Of a stretch of DNA of 64,000 nt, positions 1 to 12,260 are shown piece by piece. A program made the position numbers and the translations under genes. The first letter of the stretch is position 1; each line of letters starts with the position of its first letter. The DNA lies in assembly GCF_958979055.1 (NCBI RefSeq), contig NC_084886.1, positions 7,206,154 through 7,270,153 of the forward strand. The letters are read 5' to 3'. The DNA is from Alnus glutinosa. Its lineage: Eukaryota > Streptophyta > Magnoliopsida > Fagales > Betulaceae. Below the pieces are notes generated by a model that was not told where the DNA came from, did not search any database, and worked only from the letters and a program-made list of their open reading frames with translations.

Positions 1-894
1 GCAATTATATGCATTCTAAGCTTGTTGTAATCGATTTTGATAGTTACTGACAATTATTGTGTTCAAATCGTTGACCTCTACGCATTTTTATCAAATTCTT
101 TGAATTTTTAGTAGCTACAAAGTTAAGAAAATGCAACCTTTTTAATCATAGATCGATTATGCATCAATATCATGAACATATGGAAAAACTCTCAACAAAG
201 CTATGAGTTATCTAAAAAGCTTCTGTTACTTGCACAATAAATCACATGCTGCTTCTCCCTCAAATTTATTTTTCAAAAATTTCCAAATACTCACCAAGAT
301 CCGTGCTTAATTTGTGATAATCTCCTCTTTCACCATAAGGACCTGCCCTTAAATGAGTTCTTTATAGAGATCTTCTACTTTCATAGGAAACTGACCTGGG
401 GAAGAAACAGAAAGAGAGATCTAGATGTACCTTGTTGGAAATCCGATTGTCCAGGAACTTGGCTAACATGTCTATCAAGCTAACTTGGCTAACACCATTC
501 TCACGTGTAGGCCTGAAAAAAAGAATCTTGAACAGGCCCTGCAGATGGACCCTGAACAGAATCAAAATGCAATGGTTCATTAGTAAAGTGGGGTTCATGT
601 GACTCAAACAAAGCACCCCGTAAGATAAACAGGCTCTGATATGTTGATTTTTTTTTATGAAGATTTAGAAAATATAGGATGTGAGAGAGAAGAAATATAA
701 GAAAGAGAATGTACGGTTTGGAAAGGAGGTTACAAAAGTGATCTCCATTCATCTCTATCTCTGTGTATTTATATATTTCATGAATAAAGTAAAACTACAA
801 CAATCCCCCAAAGATTGCCGATAATAACTGTTATACCTGGACTTTCTTCTAGATGTGCAATGAACTGGTGAACAACATTGTTTTCTTCTTCCAG
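1..894. other. Intron or upstream part of the PAP27-like gene, no exon recognised
   Basis: No stretch here matches the residues expected just before the first visible phosphatase exon, so I read this as intron ending in the acceptor at 893-894. The segment 640-830 contains A-rich and GA-rich sequence that could be transposon debris, but no termini were found. Confidence 0.5.
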
Positions 895-2297
895 GTACTC
901 AACTGATTATGGCATGTTCCGCTTCTGTGTAGCTGACACTGAACATGACTGGAGGGAAGGCACAGAGCAATACAAGTTCATTGAGCACTGCTTGGCATCA
1001 GTCGACAGGCAAAAGCAACCGTGGCTAATTTTTCTTGCACATCGAGTACTTGGTTATTCATCTTGTATCAGTTATGTAGAGGAAGGATCATTTGAGGAAC
1101 CAATGGGGAGGGAGAGCCTTCAGAAACTCTGGCAGAAATACAAGGTGGACATTGCTGTGTATGGCCATGTACATAGTTATGAAAGGACATGCCCCATATA
1201 CCAGGTATTCTTATAACTTTATGCTGTGACAAAGATATACCCTTTCTGTATCCTTCCGTTGCATTTTACACTAACATGGGAGTAACCGTGAATTATATCT
1301 TCCTTTACGCTTCCCATAAGCGAAATAATTGAAATGTGCTTTTGGACCGCTTTCAAATTACCTGCCAATGTCATGGACATATTTAGTGACTTTGAGTTGC
1401 AAACAAATCATTGACCTTTAGAATATAGGGATATCTGATTACTTTTATTCTTATCTCCAAGAATGATCATTCTTAGCTTTTCTCAAGCAACAAGTATTAT
1501 CTCCAAGTGAAAACAAATCAACAACAGGAGAATAATGGTTTCTGCTTCTACAGGTTGGTTTGCTTGTATGTGCTTTGTCTAGCAAGATATGAGGAATATA
1601 GACTTCTTGGAATAATATGAACCATACCAAGACTTCTTGGTTCATTTGGGGCTAATATCTTTATATTGCTTTGAACAAACCCTTAGTAGACCTGACTTAA
1701 AATGGTCTATAGCCTATGTGGGCCCTTTCGGGCAAGCTTCTGTTCTGAAATAGAATTACAGTGGTTGAGCAGATCTGATTTTTTTTTTTTTTTTTTTTTT
1801 CAAACTTTCGAATATCCCACAACTATTTGGTGGTTGGCTGTGCAATTCATCATCATAGTATCTCTTTTCGAATGATATGGGACATGCTAGTTGTGAAATA
1901 TAATATGTTGGCTACCAACAATTTGAGCTTTGAAAAGTTATTGGATTCCAGCTTTCTGTAAATTAGCCATTGATTACCATTTCTTCCACAGAATATTTGC
2001 ACCAATAAAGAGAAACACTACTATAAGGGCACTTTGAATGGAACAATTCATGTGGTTGCTGGTGGCGGAGGTGCAAGCCTTTCACCATTTACCACCCTCC
2101 AAACCCAATGGAGTTTCTTTAGAGATTATGACTACGGGTTCATAAAGCTTACAGCATTTGACCATTCGAACCTGTTGTTTGAGTACAAGAAGAGCAGGGA
2201 TGGAAAGGTTTACGATTCTTTCAGAATATCCAGGGATTACAGGGACATCCTGGCCTGCACCGTGGATAGTTGCCCTAGCATGACCCTGGCATCTTGA
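895..2297 (+). CDS. PAP27: Purple acid phosphatase, PAP27-like, C-terminal part (5' end outside window)
   Basis: These are the last two exons of a metallophosphoesterase of the plant purple acid phosphatase family, which hydrolyses phosphate esters and is usually secreted. Exons are 895-1204 and 1992-2297. The first begins in phase 2 after the acceptor at 893-894, and the donor GT is at 1205. The read-through contains DTEHDWREG, the FLAHR motif and GHVHSYERT, the last two carrying histidines that coordinate the di-metal centre in this family. The second exon has the GGGG loop and the C-terminal FEYKKSRDGKVYDSF block typical of the large plant PAPs (PAP24/27 type). The stop is TGA at 2295-2297. 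The N-terminal domain and earlier metal ligands lie left of the window, so completeness cannot be judged. A poly-T run and about 790 bases of intron separate the exons. The clade assignment comes from remembered similarity; PAP24 is the main alternative. Confidence 0.92.
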
Positions 2298-3625
2298 ATG
2301 ATGATGATTCTTGTAATGGATTCGCATTTATTATCATGTTTTACCACAAATAGAATTGTGAATAAATATGCTGCTAGAGTAATGTTATCTAGTAAACTGT
2401 TATACAACTGGGATGATGTGACAATGAAAATCAGTTTTGAATCAACTAGGGCTTATTAAAAGGAAAAATCATAATGGTGCTATTTACTGAACTGTTAAGT
2501 CGGTCGAAAATACAAGCCAAACGCTATGACGACTAATTGGCTGATTTTTTCGTACAACTGAAAAATGCTTTCAATTGAAATCATATTTTTGAAAAATAAT
2601 TTTGCTAAAAACATTACGCCGAAACAACGGAGTTTAAAGCGAATACTATTATAAAGAGTACTATTATTCATCATTTGGGTATATAACATTCATCTTATAA
2701 TAGAATCTTATAATAGAGATCCATGTAAACAGTTTTGAAGCAGATATATTCTTTTTTCTTTTTTCTTTTTTTTAAAAAAAAAAAACTACCAAACGTTTCT
2801 CCTCCTTTTTCCTTCGTATTGCTTTTAAAAAATAAATAAATAAATAAAATTCCACCTAAGGTATTTTAAAAAACTGGTATTAGAAATTGAGTGTCATAGG
2901 GATAATACAAGTCCTTACAAATTGACGTAACAATTCACTTGACATTTATAATTTCAATCAATAAAATGTGAATTGTCATGCAACAGTCCACATTATACTT
3001 ATCACGTTTATAAATTAACATAATATTTATTACTTAGACACTAAAATATGAACTATCATGTAATTACTCATATTTAAATATAATATATCACGTAAATTTT
3101 AAGAGTTAGTCACCCAAATATTTTCCCACATAATTTTACTTTCGAAAATAGTGTGGTTTTAGACAACGTTATGACAAACTCTAGCTGAACAATTAACTAC
3201 CAAAATATTTTTTTATTTTTTAAAAAAAAAAAAAAAAAAATCTTTTTTTAATATTTTTTTTTTGGTAATAAATCTCTCATTTTCTTGATAACTAATTTCA
3301 GCCCAAACAGTAGTAGATAACAGACCAACGTCTCCATAGTGGTCTGAAATTGAGACAACTGCTCCCACATATATATGTCGTGCCAAACGCAAGCTTTTCA
3401 AATTCACACTTTTCTCCTTATTTTATATGGTCAGACGATTTGCGTATACCCTTTTCTTCTTCCAGTCTCCCAATCTTCTTCAACTACACCTCCAGACTTG
3501 ATTTCCATTCTTTTCTTTGATTTCATTTTCTCGTCTCTGCGTCTTGAAGACACAAATTGAAGAAAGCATGAAACGAAGTTGAGGAGGAGGTTGTGATTTT
3601 ATATGTCAGAAGAAAAGACGAGACA
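2298..3625. other. Intergenic, AT-rich
   Basis: This holds the PAP 3' region and then the upstream region of the POLAR-like gene. 2750-3260 contains T-rich and A-rich tracts and loosely repeated short phrases (2930-3110). A pyrimidine-rich leader at about 3420-3625 precedes the start codon. No coding signal was seen. Confidence 0.5.
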
Positions 3626-6590
3626 ATGGATTCGTGGGTAGCCAAGTACTGGCACAAACTGTTTTCTAATAAGGAACAAGAAGCTCCCGAGGATTCAATT
3701 CACGGGCAATCCGAACCGTCCAAGCAGACGGGCGAAAATCTTCGTTTCGATTCAGAAGATGTTGCGAATGCAGCCGGAGAGGGCAGTGTACGTGCTATTG
3801 GTTTTCAAGAAAAAGGGGGTGACTATTCTGATGGGTCTGGACCGTCTGGTACTGTTTCTTTTGGTAGAGGTGGTAGAAGCAGGCAGCTGTCTCTTCGTGG
3901 GTATTTTGTAAAGCAAAGTTGTAGACTGTACAGGGAACGTGTTGGAATGGAAGAGTATTATTATGTGTACAATTCAGTTCAGTCACAGACTACATTGAAA
4001 TTGAGGCCGTTGTTGGTGAAGGATGGGAGCTTGATAATCACAAGTGCTAGCAATAGTTTCAATGAATCAAAGCAAAACATCGAAAAGTCGCCGTCTAGAA
4101 CAAGGGCAGTACCATCTCCATCGGGTGGTGGTGGGGCATTCCATTCACAAGGTTGTGATCTCTTCTCTGGTTTTGATGATTAACTTGCTTTTTAATTATA
4201 GTTTAGTATAGAATTCTTAAATCATCGCTTATCTCAAAAGTTTCAGCCGATTGAAAATGGATAATTTAATTATTTAATTTATATTCTAACACTCTCCTTC
4301 TCGATGAGTGAGCTTAGACTCCTCTTTAATTAGTGCGGCCCAACAAGTAAAATATTTAATTAAAATGAAAGTGAATTGTGAAGTCTAGACCCCTGCTATA
4401 ATACATGTTAAATCATTACTCATTCCAAAAACTTAAGCCGATAGAAAAATGTTAATTTAATTTATATTCTAACAAATATTGACTTGGGCAGACTTGAAAT
4501 GTATAACGTAGCAGCTTTTACTTTGAGTCTTTGCAATTAGGAATTTAATAAGGTAATCAACTTGTTGGATTGGTAGGACTCGTGCAGTAGTGAAATCCTT
4601 GAGCTCTCTTGTGCTAAATCAATTATGTGTAGACAATTAGTATAGTTCAGGTTAGATTTTTGCCCAGAAAACTGGAACAATCTTGATCAAATCATTATAA
4701 TGGGCATTAACATGATCATGGGCAATTTGGTGGACATGCAAGAGGCAATTTGTACTTTCATCTAGTATCTTGATGTCAAAGTTCTTGCCTTGATACATGA
4801 TTATCTCTTCCTTTTCTTTTTGTGCTTATGATGTATACTGTCATCAGGTTCACCCAATGGAATGCTGCTTCTCTTTCTTGGATTCACTTTTGGAATAATG
4901 TTTACAACAGTTGCTAATAAAAGGGAAGTGGACAATTTAAATGACCTATTGAATCAGACTAAGAATTTGGTTCAATATTTACATGAGGAACTTGAGATGA
5001 AAGATTTGTATATTGTTAAGGAGGAAGGTGATGAGGATTTTGAATCCCGTGGGACAAATGAATTTCCCTTCCTTAATCACACACCAATTGCATCTTCTAC
5101 TGAACCAGAATTGGATAAATCTACAAAATATGATCAGAAGGAGCGAGATTATCACAAGGCAGAAGATTCCAAGGCAATAACTAAAATTGAGGCAGAGCTT
5201 GAAGCTGAACTAGAGAGGTTGGAGTTGAACATGAAGACATCTAGCCTGGAGAAAATATCCGACTATGTTGAGGTAATTATGTCCCTGAATATTATCAAAT
5301 TTGGCTGCATACTGTTTGCTTTAACATGGACAATCTATGATCATCTCATAGCTATGTGGTTCTGTTATATGTATTGGAGTGCTTCCTGACCAAATGTTTT
5401 TGAAATTTATACTTAATTGACTTTCTAATTGACCTTTCTCTATGAATATAAATGTATGTTTTTTCTCCAGCACATGGTAGATTAAAATGAAAGTTACTAG
5501 TCATCATAAGTAGCCAGTATGACTTATCTTCACGGTACCAAATTGACTAGTCAATTTAGGGCTACCATAAAATTACTTATAAAGCCCAATTTCACATAGT
5601 AACTAAGTAATGTGAGACTCAGCCTTGACATCCTTGTCAAGGTCACGTCATATAATGCTCCAGTATCACATGGCGTTACAACCCATCTTTGATACCATTT
5701 ATAATGACTCAAGAAAAGCGTTATACGCATTCGCGCTATCACCCCAAAAAGACTAGTCAATTTGAAACTACCTAAAATCATTTATAAAGCTCAGTTTCAT
5801 TTAATAAGTAAGCAATGTGGAACTTAGCACTCATGAGTATCTTTAAAAACCATTCACTTTATATGGGCTATTCATTTTTCCAATATGAAACTAGGGTATA
5901 ATAGCCTGGATTCTAGTGCTGCTTATGTAAGCATTCAGTGCAATATACATTTCTATTGGTTTCTTGGCTTTTACAATTCTATGAAGTGGGATAAAATCGC
6001 GGTAGGCTCCAGCATTGAGCTTAAGATAATTTATGCATTTAGTTGATAGTGTTCCTCTCATCACCTTAATAAGTGGCATCGCCATAATATAGATTGGTTC
6101 TCATCTGTCTAGCTTGAATGCAAGAATTATGTTCTTAACATTGGTGTTGATGACCTTTAGACGACCCCAAAAGTTGAGATTATTAAATTTATGTTTTCTA
6201 TGTAAACAACGAGAATTTACTTTTATCTTATGTAGTATAATAGTTCTGCATATTTGTTTGCAGCTGGATCCCGACTTTGTAGTGGATGTGTTTCAGGGAG
6301 ATCTGACGCCCGTCAAGGTCCAGAGGCTACCTGGTGGTTTATCTGACTCGGACTGTGATGCAACTGGGACCTCCTCCGATCACACTCATACAGCAAACTA
6401 TTCACTGTCACCTAGGGAGTTGAGCATTCGTCTTCATGAGGTAATTCACCTGCAGCTTGAAGCACGCATCATGGAGCTCCAGAATGCACTTGAAAACACC
6501 CAGAAGAGGTTGCATTCCATGGAATCAGAAAACATGATCCCTCAGAATAAATTTGTCAATGACATGGATAGACCCTTTACAAATTTCTAA
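3626..6590 (+). CDS. POLAR-like plant coiled-coil membrane protein, prematurely terminated
   Basis: Three exons are supported: 3626-4151, 4848-5272 and 6264-6590, joining in phases 1 and 0 to give 425 aa. The ATG at 3626 starts MDSWVAKYW. An upstream GTG in the same frame was not used. Exon 1 has a MEEYY block and a conserved LRPLLVKDGS phrase. Exon 2 opens with a hydrophobic segment (about residues 180-198, MLLLFLGFTFGIMF) followed by NKREVDNL and a long heptad-rich coiled coil. Exon 3 has ELSIRLHEVI and a further coiled coil. This order matches a plant-specific family of uncharacterised proteins related to POLAR/POLAR-like, which act in polarity of asymmetric division in the stomatal lineage; the family link is from memory. 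The TAA at 6588-6590 lies inside conserved sequence: reading on in the same frame gives GEALNAFNEAY, so the protein is probably truncated or the gene is decaying. Confidence 0.72.
4205..4485. repeat. Dispersed plant repeat inside intron 1
   Basis: Two related phrases (about 4220-4290 and 4410-4470) share the order ATCATY-CTYATYYCAAAA, a GCCGAT-type core and TTTATATTCTAAC. Similar phrases recur at about 31830-31890. This is transposon-derived sequence of unknown class; no termini were fixed. Confidence 0.4.
5544..5832 (+). repeat. Direct repeat pair in intron 2 of the POLAR-like gene
   Basis: Segments at about 5544-5617 and 5752-5832 share GACTAGTCAATTT, then a CTACC phrase, AAATYAYTTATAAAGC and TAAGYAATGTG. 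The spacing is about 208 bases. They are similar but not identical, which suggests an old duplication. Confidence 0.6.
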
Positions 6591-6990
6591 GGGGAAGCTC
6601 TAAATGCATTTAATGAGGCTTATAAAACGATTACCGGGATGACCATAAAAGATGAAGAGGCTCTGCAAGACAATATATAACAGTGACTGCACTTAGAAAG
6701 AATTGATTCATTTTGGCAAAAAGCTGTTTGGTGAGGGTATGGTTAATGGGTCCATTTCACAATATGATATCGTTAGTGAGAGAGGGTCAAGCAATTGAAA
6801 TGATGATGAGATCAGGACTAAGGAAGAGAAGGCATCAAGGAGCTGTGAATCAAATGAGACAGGCAAGAGTGAAGATGATGATGAGATGGGGAAGGTTTTG
6901 ATCGAGCGAATTGTGTACAAGACCAGGCAAGGTTCTTCTGTGGTTTTAAACGCCCAAAGAATGGTGTATTTAATGGATGAACAATAAAGA
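6591..6990 (+). pseudogene. Decayed C-terminal coding remnant of the POLAR-like gene
   Basis: Coding-like sequence continues past the stop at 6588. In the original frame, 6591-6677 reads GEALNAFNEAY and then further residues before stops at 6678 and 6684. From about 6730 the next frame (+1) reads MVNGSISQYDIVSE, has another TGA near 6796, and then gives an acidic stretch followed by VLIERIVYKTRQGSSVV and LNAQRMVYLMDEQ, ending in TAA near 6985. The last block looks like the normal C-terminus of this protein family. At least three in-frame stops and one frameshift therefore separate it from the body of the protein. Confidence 0.65.
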
Positions 6991-7172
6991 TCATGATAGA
7001 AAGAAAAAAAAAATTACTTCTACAGTTAACTCTTGGATTTAGTGATTTTTTTTTTTTTTTATTCAGTACATAATTAGAAATGATCTGACAAATTTAATAT
7101 TGCAACTGAAAATGAGAAAAATAAAACACTTTAATTCTTCATTTAAGTAAAAACACTTTGCACTATCACAAT

Positions 7173-10100
7173 TTACAATGGAATGATTTTCCTGTGCCTT
7201 AAATAAAATAGGAAAGCGAAGTACAAAAATCCACAGGCGCCACCAGTAATAACCAGAACCCAATTGAACATAGAAGGATGGTCAAAAACTGAGTCTGCAA
7301 AGTTCATTCCAAATACTGCTGTGACACAAGCGAATATTGCAGCTGCAAAGGTTGCAGCCGTGAGAAGCAACTGAAATTGTATGAGATGGTTCTGAACATT
7401 GCCCTATTAATGTACACAGCAGAAACCTACAACTTTAGTGTATATATAATGTTTAACACTTTAAAAAAAAAAAACGTGAAAAGGCTACATTAAAACTGAA
7501 AGTTGTATACCACGCCTTAGAGCATCTCCAACGATTAGGTAAAAGTTCCATATTAACTATATTTAGCTACTATTACCACTTTTTCTCCTCCAACAAAATA
7601 GCTAGAGACTAGGTAAAATACGTGAATAGCAAAATGAATATTTACTATTTTTTCATGTTACTTTTCAGTTTTTTATTGTCCGTCTCTTTTTCATGAAAAT
7701 AGAATATAATAAGAAAAGAGTGAGAAATAATATCTTAAAAAAGTAGATAATAGAATAGAGAATCTGTTGGAAAGTGTATAGAAAAAAACAGTAGCTAAAA
7801 TAAAAAGTTGCACTTTTTCACTAGGTATTTTACATATTGTTGTTGGAGATGCTCTTACCAGTTTAATATTGATAAAATCTTCAGTATCATCAATGTATTC
7901 TTTGAGCTGCATCACCAATAAAGAAAAAAAAAATCCATGTTCTTTTTAAAACATAAAATAAAAAGGTCAAATAGATGCTGCATAGGAAGTCAAACATCTC
8001 ATACCGATAACAACTTGCTAAGAGAATTGTCGGCGACAACAAAGTATGCCTCAAGCAACATTTCCAGTTGTTCGATGTTTTCCCCATTATCAGATGAACC
8101 CGTTAAGCTTCCATATTTGCTCATACTGAAGATCCTGTTAAAAGCCCTTTGTGGATTCTGAGCTCCACTGATGGACGCCACAGGTGAAACAGGAGCAGAT
8201 TTCGAAATCTCTGTGGCCCCACCTGAAGTATCAGTTCGTAGATAAAGATCACTCAAGGTGTAAGCCTCTGACTTTTGTTTCTTTTCGGTCAGATACATCT
8301 CAGCCATGTCACCATCGTCATCCATGAGATGTTCTATTTCATCTCGGACCTGGAAATTAAATTTAATATGGGACATGAGAAGCATAGATATATCCAAGAT
8401 GATATATTTTAGATAAAGAATGCTACATGCACTCTCAAGTCCACATTCTCTGATATAGCTATGGAAATCACCACTGAATTTGGATGGATTACCATTGAAT
8501 TTTGGATCCAATGGTGATTTTCACTGCTACGTTAGGGAGTGTACACTTTGGAGCGTAGACTTTGGAGTGCATGTAACACTTCTCATTTTAAATATTTACC
8601 TTCTGAACTCGCCGAGTCAAGCCAAGGAGGTGGCCTTTGAGTCTACGCACGCGTTCTAGATTAAGAGTGCTAATAGATGTTGCTAATTCATCTAGCCCAG
8701 GATATAACTCCATTTCCAGTTGTTTTACCTATCAAATCCAAAAACTCCTCAGTGCAAGAGGATGAATGACATGAACATTACAAGCTTCGATTTATTCAGT
8801 AGTCTGTGGTCCTTCCAATGTTTATGGCATATTATACGACAAATTCAAGTTTAGATTACATGAACATTTCTTTATATAACTATCCATTCTTCACCCCCCC
8901 CCCCCCCCCCCCCCCCCCCTGCTAAATAGCTTCTAGTAAAATCGAAGTTGTACCAAGCCCAACCAATGTTCAAAATTATTACGTTAAGAAATGTGGATAT
9001 GATTGGCAAGGATTTAATGGAGGGCATGGATCAAGTAGAAGTGAATGGTGGAGAGACTCATGTGGGGCTCTAAGTAATTGAGATTTGAGGCATTGTTGAC
9101 TATCTAAAGGAATATGAGTAAATGAAATTATGAAACGGATAATATACAATACATTGCATTCTTTCCCACATGCATGAAATATGTAGTTGGAGAAACCACA
9201 AGATTGGCAAAGAATAAGTTCAGCATGAACTTATTGAGTATGAAAAGAATAACAAATGTTGCTCTGGGTTCAATCTGATTGAAAAATGCAAACCAAGCTT
9301 CCACCTAATCAGGAGAAAGAAAGATTATCGCATGTAAAAAGCCTCAAAACTTGTTTGTTTAGTATCAAAAGCCTATGAAAAGCAAGGATTCATAAGAGGG
9401 ACTTGCATATGTTAACCTTTGTGGAGATAAAACCCTTCAGCTCAGGGTTCAAGTCTGTGTGACAAACCAACCACATCAATTTAAAGGAACACAGATCAAT
9501 CACAGCCCAAGCCCATTCCGGACCAAGGAGTGTGAAACAAGCTGGAAAAGATTGGTTAAACTTTCTTCAGGTAGTATAGAGGACTACCAGATGGAATGGG
9601 AAAGAGCTATAGAAGGCAGCCCAACCTTGTGACTCTCAGGGCTCACTAGCATTCCAAAATGGCCACAATGTGTGGCATTGATTATGCATGCCACTAGCAC
9701 ACTAATCAGATTTGAAAGAAAAATAAATAAATAAATAAACAGAAACAAAAACAAAAATTCCAATGGGGTACCCTTCTGAAGATTACAGTTTCAGCACAAA
9801 TCTGGATTCTTCCCCTATCAAGGATGTCCGTAATTGTTCAGAAAGAGGCATGAGAGCATTACCAAGTTCGAGAAGAATTGTACCTTTATATTTTTGTGAG
9901 CAAAAGATATATTTAACTAGATCTATCTTCAGTAAAGACAAAGCAATTGTAGGTGGTGCTACAGATTATTGGATACCTGAGCATCTAGGGACATGCATAT
10001 TAGTTCCAAAGCCAGCTCCAGTGCCCTAAATTCGAAAGGTAGATCCTCTGAATCAAATTGGTAGACATTGTAAGCAATCCATGCAGGCATTTAACTTTGT

Positions 10101-10674
10101 AAAATTGAAGAGTTCAAAAACCACCTTCGCATGGTATCAGCACCTTTTTTCAGCAAGAACTTAAGATGGGTTACTGAAGGTTGAAGCAAGTATTCAATTC
10201 AGTTTAGCAAACAATTTAGCTTGATGTGCTTTTCTTACCAGTTTGATCTCTGTTTGTCAGGAGGCGTTTGCACAATTCTGACTGGTACTGAACAACACAT
10301 CCATCCAAAGAATTCATCAGGATAACCTCATCAGCTGTGATTATACACCTGATCTGTTCAAGACTGACCACAATAGCCTTCTCCCTTCCTAATATTGTAG
10401 AAGGATAAATGAACACAGGATCTAAAAGTCGGAGATCCCTGGCAGGCAAAGAACAATGTCTCATTATGGTAGCCTTGTCGAGCTTCAAAATCTTTGAGTT
10501 GCCATTTTTATCAATTTTTGTCCAAGACCGACTTCCATGACCCCTTTTCTTCAGGCCTGTAGTAAGAAAAGCACCACGACTCCCATACCCATCTAAATTA
10601 AATCTGTCAGTGATCTGTGTAGATGCAGATTCAGGAAGATTGGGAAGACGAAAAGGATTGTGTGATTTTTCCAT
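7173..10674 (-). CDS. MRS2-5: Magnesium transporter, CorA/MRS2 family, MRS2-5-like
   Basis: This is a complete gene on the minus strand with exons 10239-10674, 9977-10047, 8600-8728, 8005-8349, 7859-7906 and 7173-7403. The phases agree at every junction and the product is 419 aa, close to the known family length of about 420. The CorA/MRS2 family forms pentameric Mg2+ channels in membranes. The product has LKKRG, LPARDLRLLDP, a long helical region with EIEHLMDDDGDMAEMYL, the KEYIDDTEDFINI helix, and two C-terminal membrane segments with the signature GMN at about residues 375-377 between them. The choice of MRS2-5 over MRS2-1 rests on the N-terminus and VVQYQSELCKRL; it is from memory. The start is the ATG at 10672-10674. 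A likely 5' untranslated exon ends at about 11900, where a donor (AAAAAG then GTATG on the minus strand) is visible. Three small transposons sit in introns or the leader, one touching the exon 5 donor. Confidence 0.95.
7520..7854. mobile_element. Tourist-like (PIF/Harbinger) MITE with TTA target duplication
   Basis: The ends are GAGCATCTCCAAC on the left and its inverse, GTTGGAGATGCTC, on the right. The element is flanked by TTA at 7517-7519 and 7855-7857. It is 335 bp with no coding capacity, and lies in intron 5 of the MRS2-like gene directly beside the exon 5 donor. Confidence 0.9.
8418..8582. mobile_element. MITE with ACATGCACTC-type inverted ends
   Basis: The left end GAATGCTACATGCACTC pairs with the inverse of the right end, GAAGTGTTACATGCACTC. 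The centre is an inverted repeat around CCATTGAATTTTGG. It lies in the MRS2-like intron between exons 3 and 4. No clear target duplication was seen. Confidence 0.75.
8894..8919 (+). repeat. Poly-C run of 26
   Basis: An uninterrupted run of about 26 cytosines lies in intron 2 (between exons 2 and 3) of the MRS2-like gene. Runs like this are rare in AT-rich plant introns and are prone to length error. Confidence 0.9.
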
Positions 10675-11542
10675 TAGAATCTACTTTTCCTTGCTTTGCT
10701 TCCTGATTGAGAATTTCTCTTGAGAGATGTCAGCATCAGTACACGTTAGACAGTATCCAAATGCTTCTTCAAGCTGGTTACATATTTGAAACCAGAGGCA
10801 TTGAAATTGACATTATCTATGTTCTTTCTCATTTCTGAATTAAAACCTGATAATTAGAAATGTTGTATAAGAAACTCAAATCAATTGATCAATTTTTAAA
10901 TCATCTTTCCATACATCATCAGACTCAAGCTAAGTACAAATGAAGGGTTTAAATGTGAACCAAATCCCCTAAAACCATCACTTCAGTCTTCAGTGGAAAA
11001 GTAATCAATTCCGACTGGCCGATAGAACTAACAAAACCTGCACTCCTTTTAGTTGAAACTATTAAGTGTGTTGAAACTATCTAATCCGATTGACATGGAC
11101 TTTTTTTAAAAATATATATATGAAAACCAAGGGGAGCTCAACGAGACCAAAAACCAGATTTACATTAAACATTTAGCTTCAATGATCAAAATTTGTACAA
11201 ATAACTGTAACCTATGTAGCTTACCAAAGAAAAGAAAATGAAAGAAAGAAAACGGAAAAAAAAAAGAAAAAAAAAAAGAAAAAAGAAAAAAATGGTGCTT
11301 ACTTTAATGCGTTTTGATTAAGAAAACTACCAAAATTACCAGCACCACTGACGAAAAATAGTAGCTTTGTCTCAAAAATCCCAACCCAGATGAAAGCTAA
11401 CACGAGCAAGTTTAATATTTCAATCTAAAATGAAAAACTTAACACCCAAAATTTACACTGTCTATGATCCATTGTCATAAATTGCCATGTATCCATTATC
11501 TCCATTGTAGCACAAAATCCCAACCAACCAATGATTAACAAA

Positions 11543-11775
11543 GGCCTTGTTTGGCGAGAGAAAAAAAAATTTCCCTTCCCCTCCTCCTTTGCTCTAAAAA
11601 CAATCAACTTCAAAAAATTCTAACTTTATATCACATCAATAATTTTTTTTTATTATTTAAATAAAAAATATTCATTACAATACAAAACTTTCCTATTCAA
11701 ATTCATTTTATTTTAAATCATATTTATCACTTCCGGTTCCACTATCGATTCTCCTTTTCCTTACCAAACAAGGCC
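11543..11775. mobile_element. MITE with GGCCTTGTTTGG inverted ends
   Basis: GGCCTTGTTTGG at the left and CCAAACAAGGCC at the right are perfect inverted 12-mers, 233 bp end to end. The interior is AT-rich. The target duplication is unclear. The element lies in the MRS2-like 5' leader intron. Confidence 0.75.
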
Positions 11776-12158
11776 AGAAGCATGAAGTGAAAACCCATCA
11801 GCGAATTTTTCGACGGCTATTCAGTAATCGCAGAACCCCTAGCAAATGAAAGTCAATAAGTGCCAAAGAAACTCAGATGGAGAAACGGAATAAACATACC
11901 TTTTTGAGATCAGCTTCAGAGGTTGTCAGAGCTGTACAGTAGGATAGGTCGGGACCTGAAAGTAAAGAGAGGCAGAGGCTTTGTTCCCTTTCACAGTGAA
12001 AGAGATACAGAGTCCAACACCCCCGGTGTAATTCCTGTCGGTGCAAAACCTCTAAAGAATAAGGTCATTCACCTTAAATGTACGGTCAACGACGCAAAGG
12101 GGTGCGTGCAAGCCACGGCGATAGCCATTCGGATAGTGGAATCATCTTATTAAAGCGG

Positions 12159-12260
12159 GTAATGCTTGGGAGAAGCATTTTTTCCGAAATTCATCCGGAA
12201 ATAGTGGTTCTCCATAGTAATTACAAGTGTGCCATGGAGAAGCACTATTTCCGGAATTCT
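12159..12260. mobile_element. Small fold-back insertion flanked by 10-bp direct repeats
   Basis: ATTAAAGCGG occurs at 12149-12158 and 12261-12270 and bounds a 102-bp module. Inside, TCCGGAAATAGTGGTTCTCC (about 12194-12213) is nearly the inverse of GGAGAAGCACTATTTCCGGA (about 12236-12255), and a third related arm starts near 12168. This looks like an unclassified fold-back insertion. Confidence 0.5.

Noticed and set aside
3593-3625. Earlier start for the POLAR-like protein
   Set aside because: The codon at 3593 is GTG. The ATG at 3626 begins the family-like MDSW sequence.
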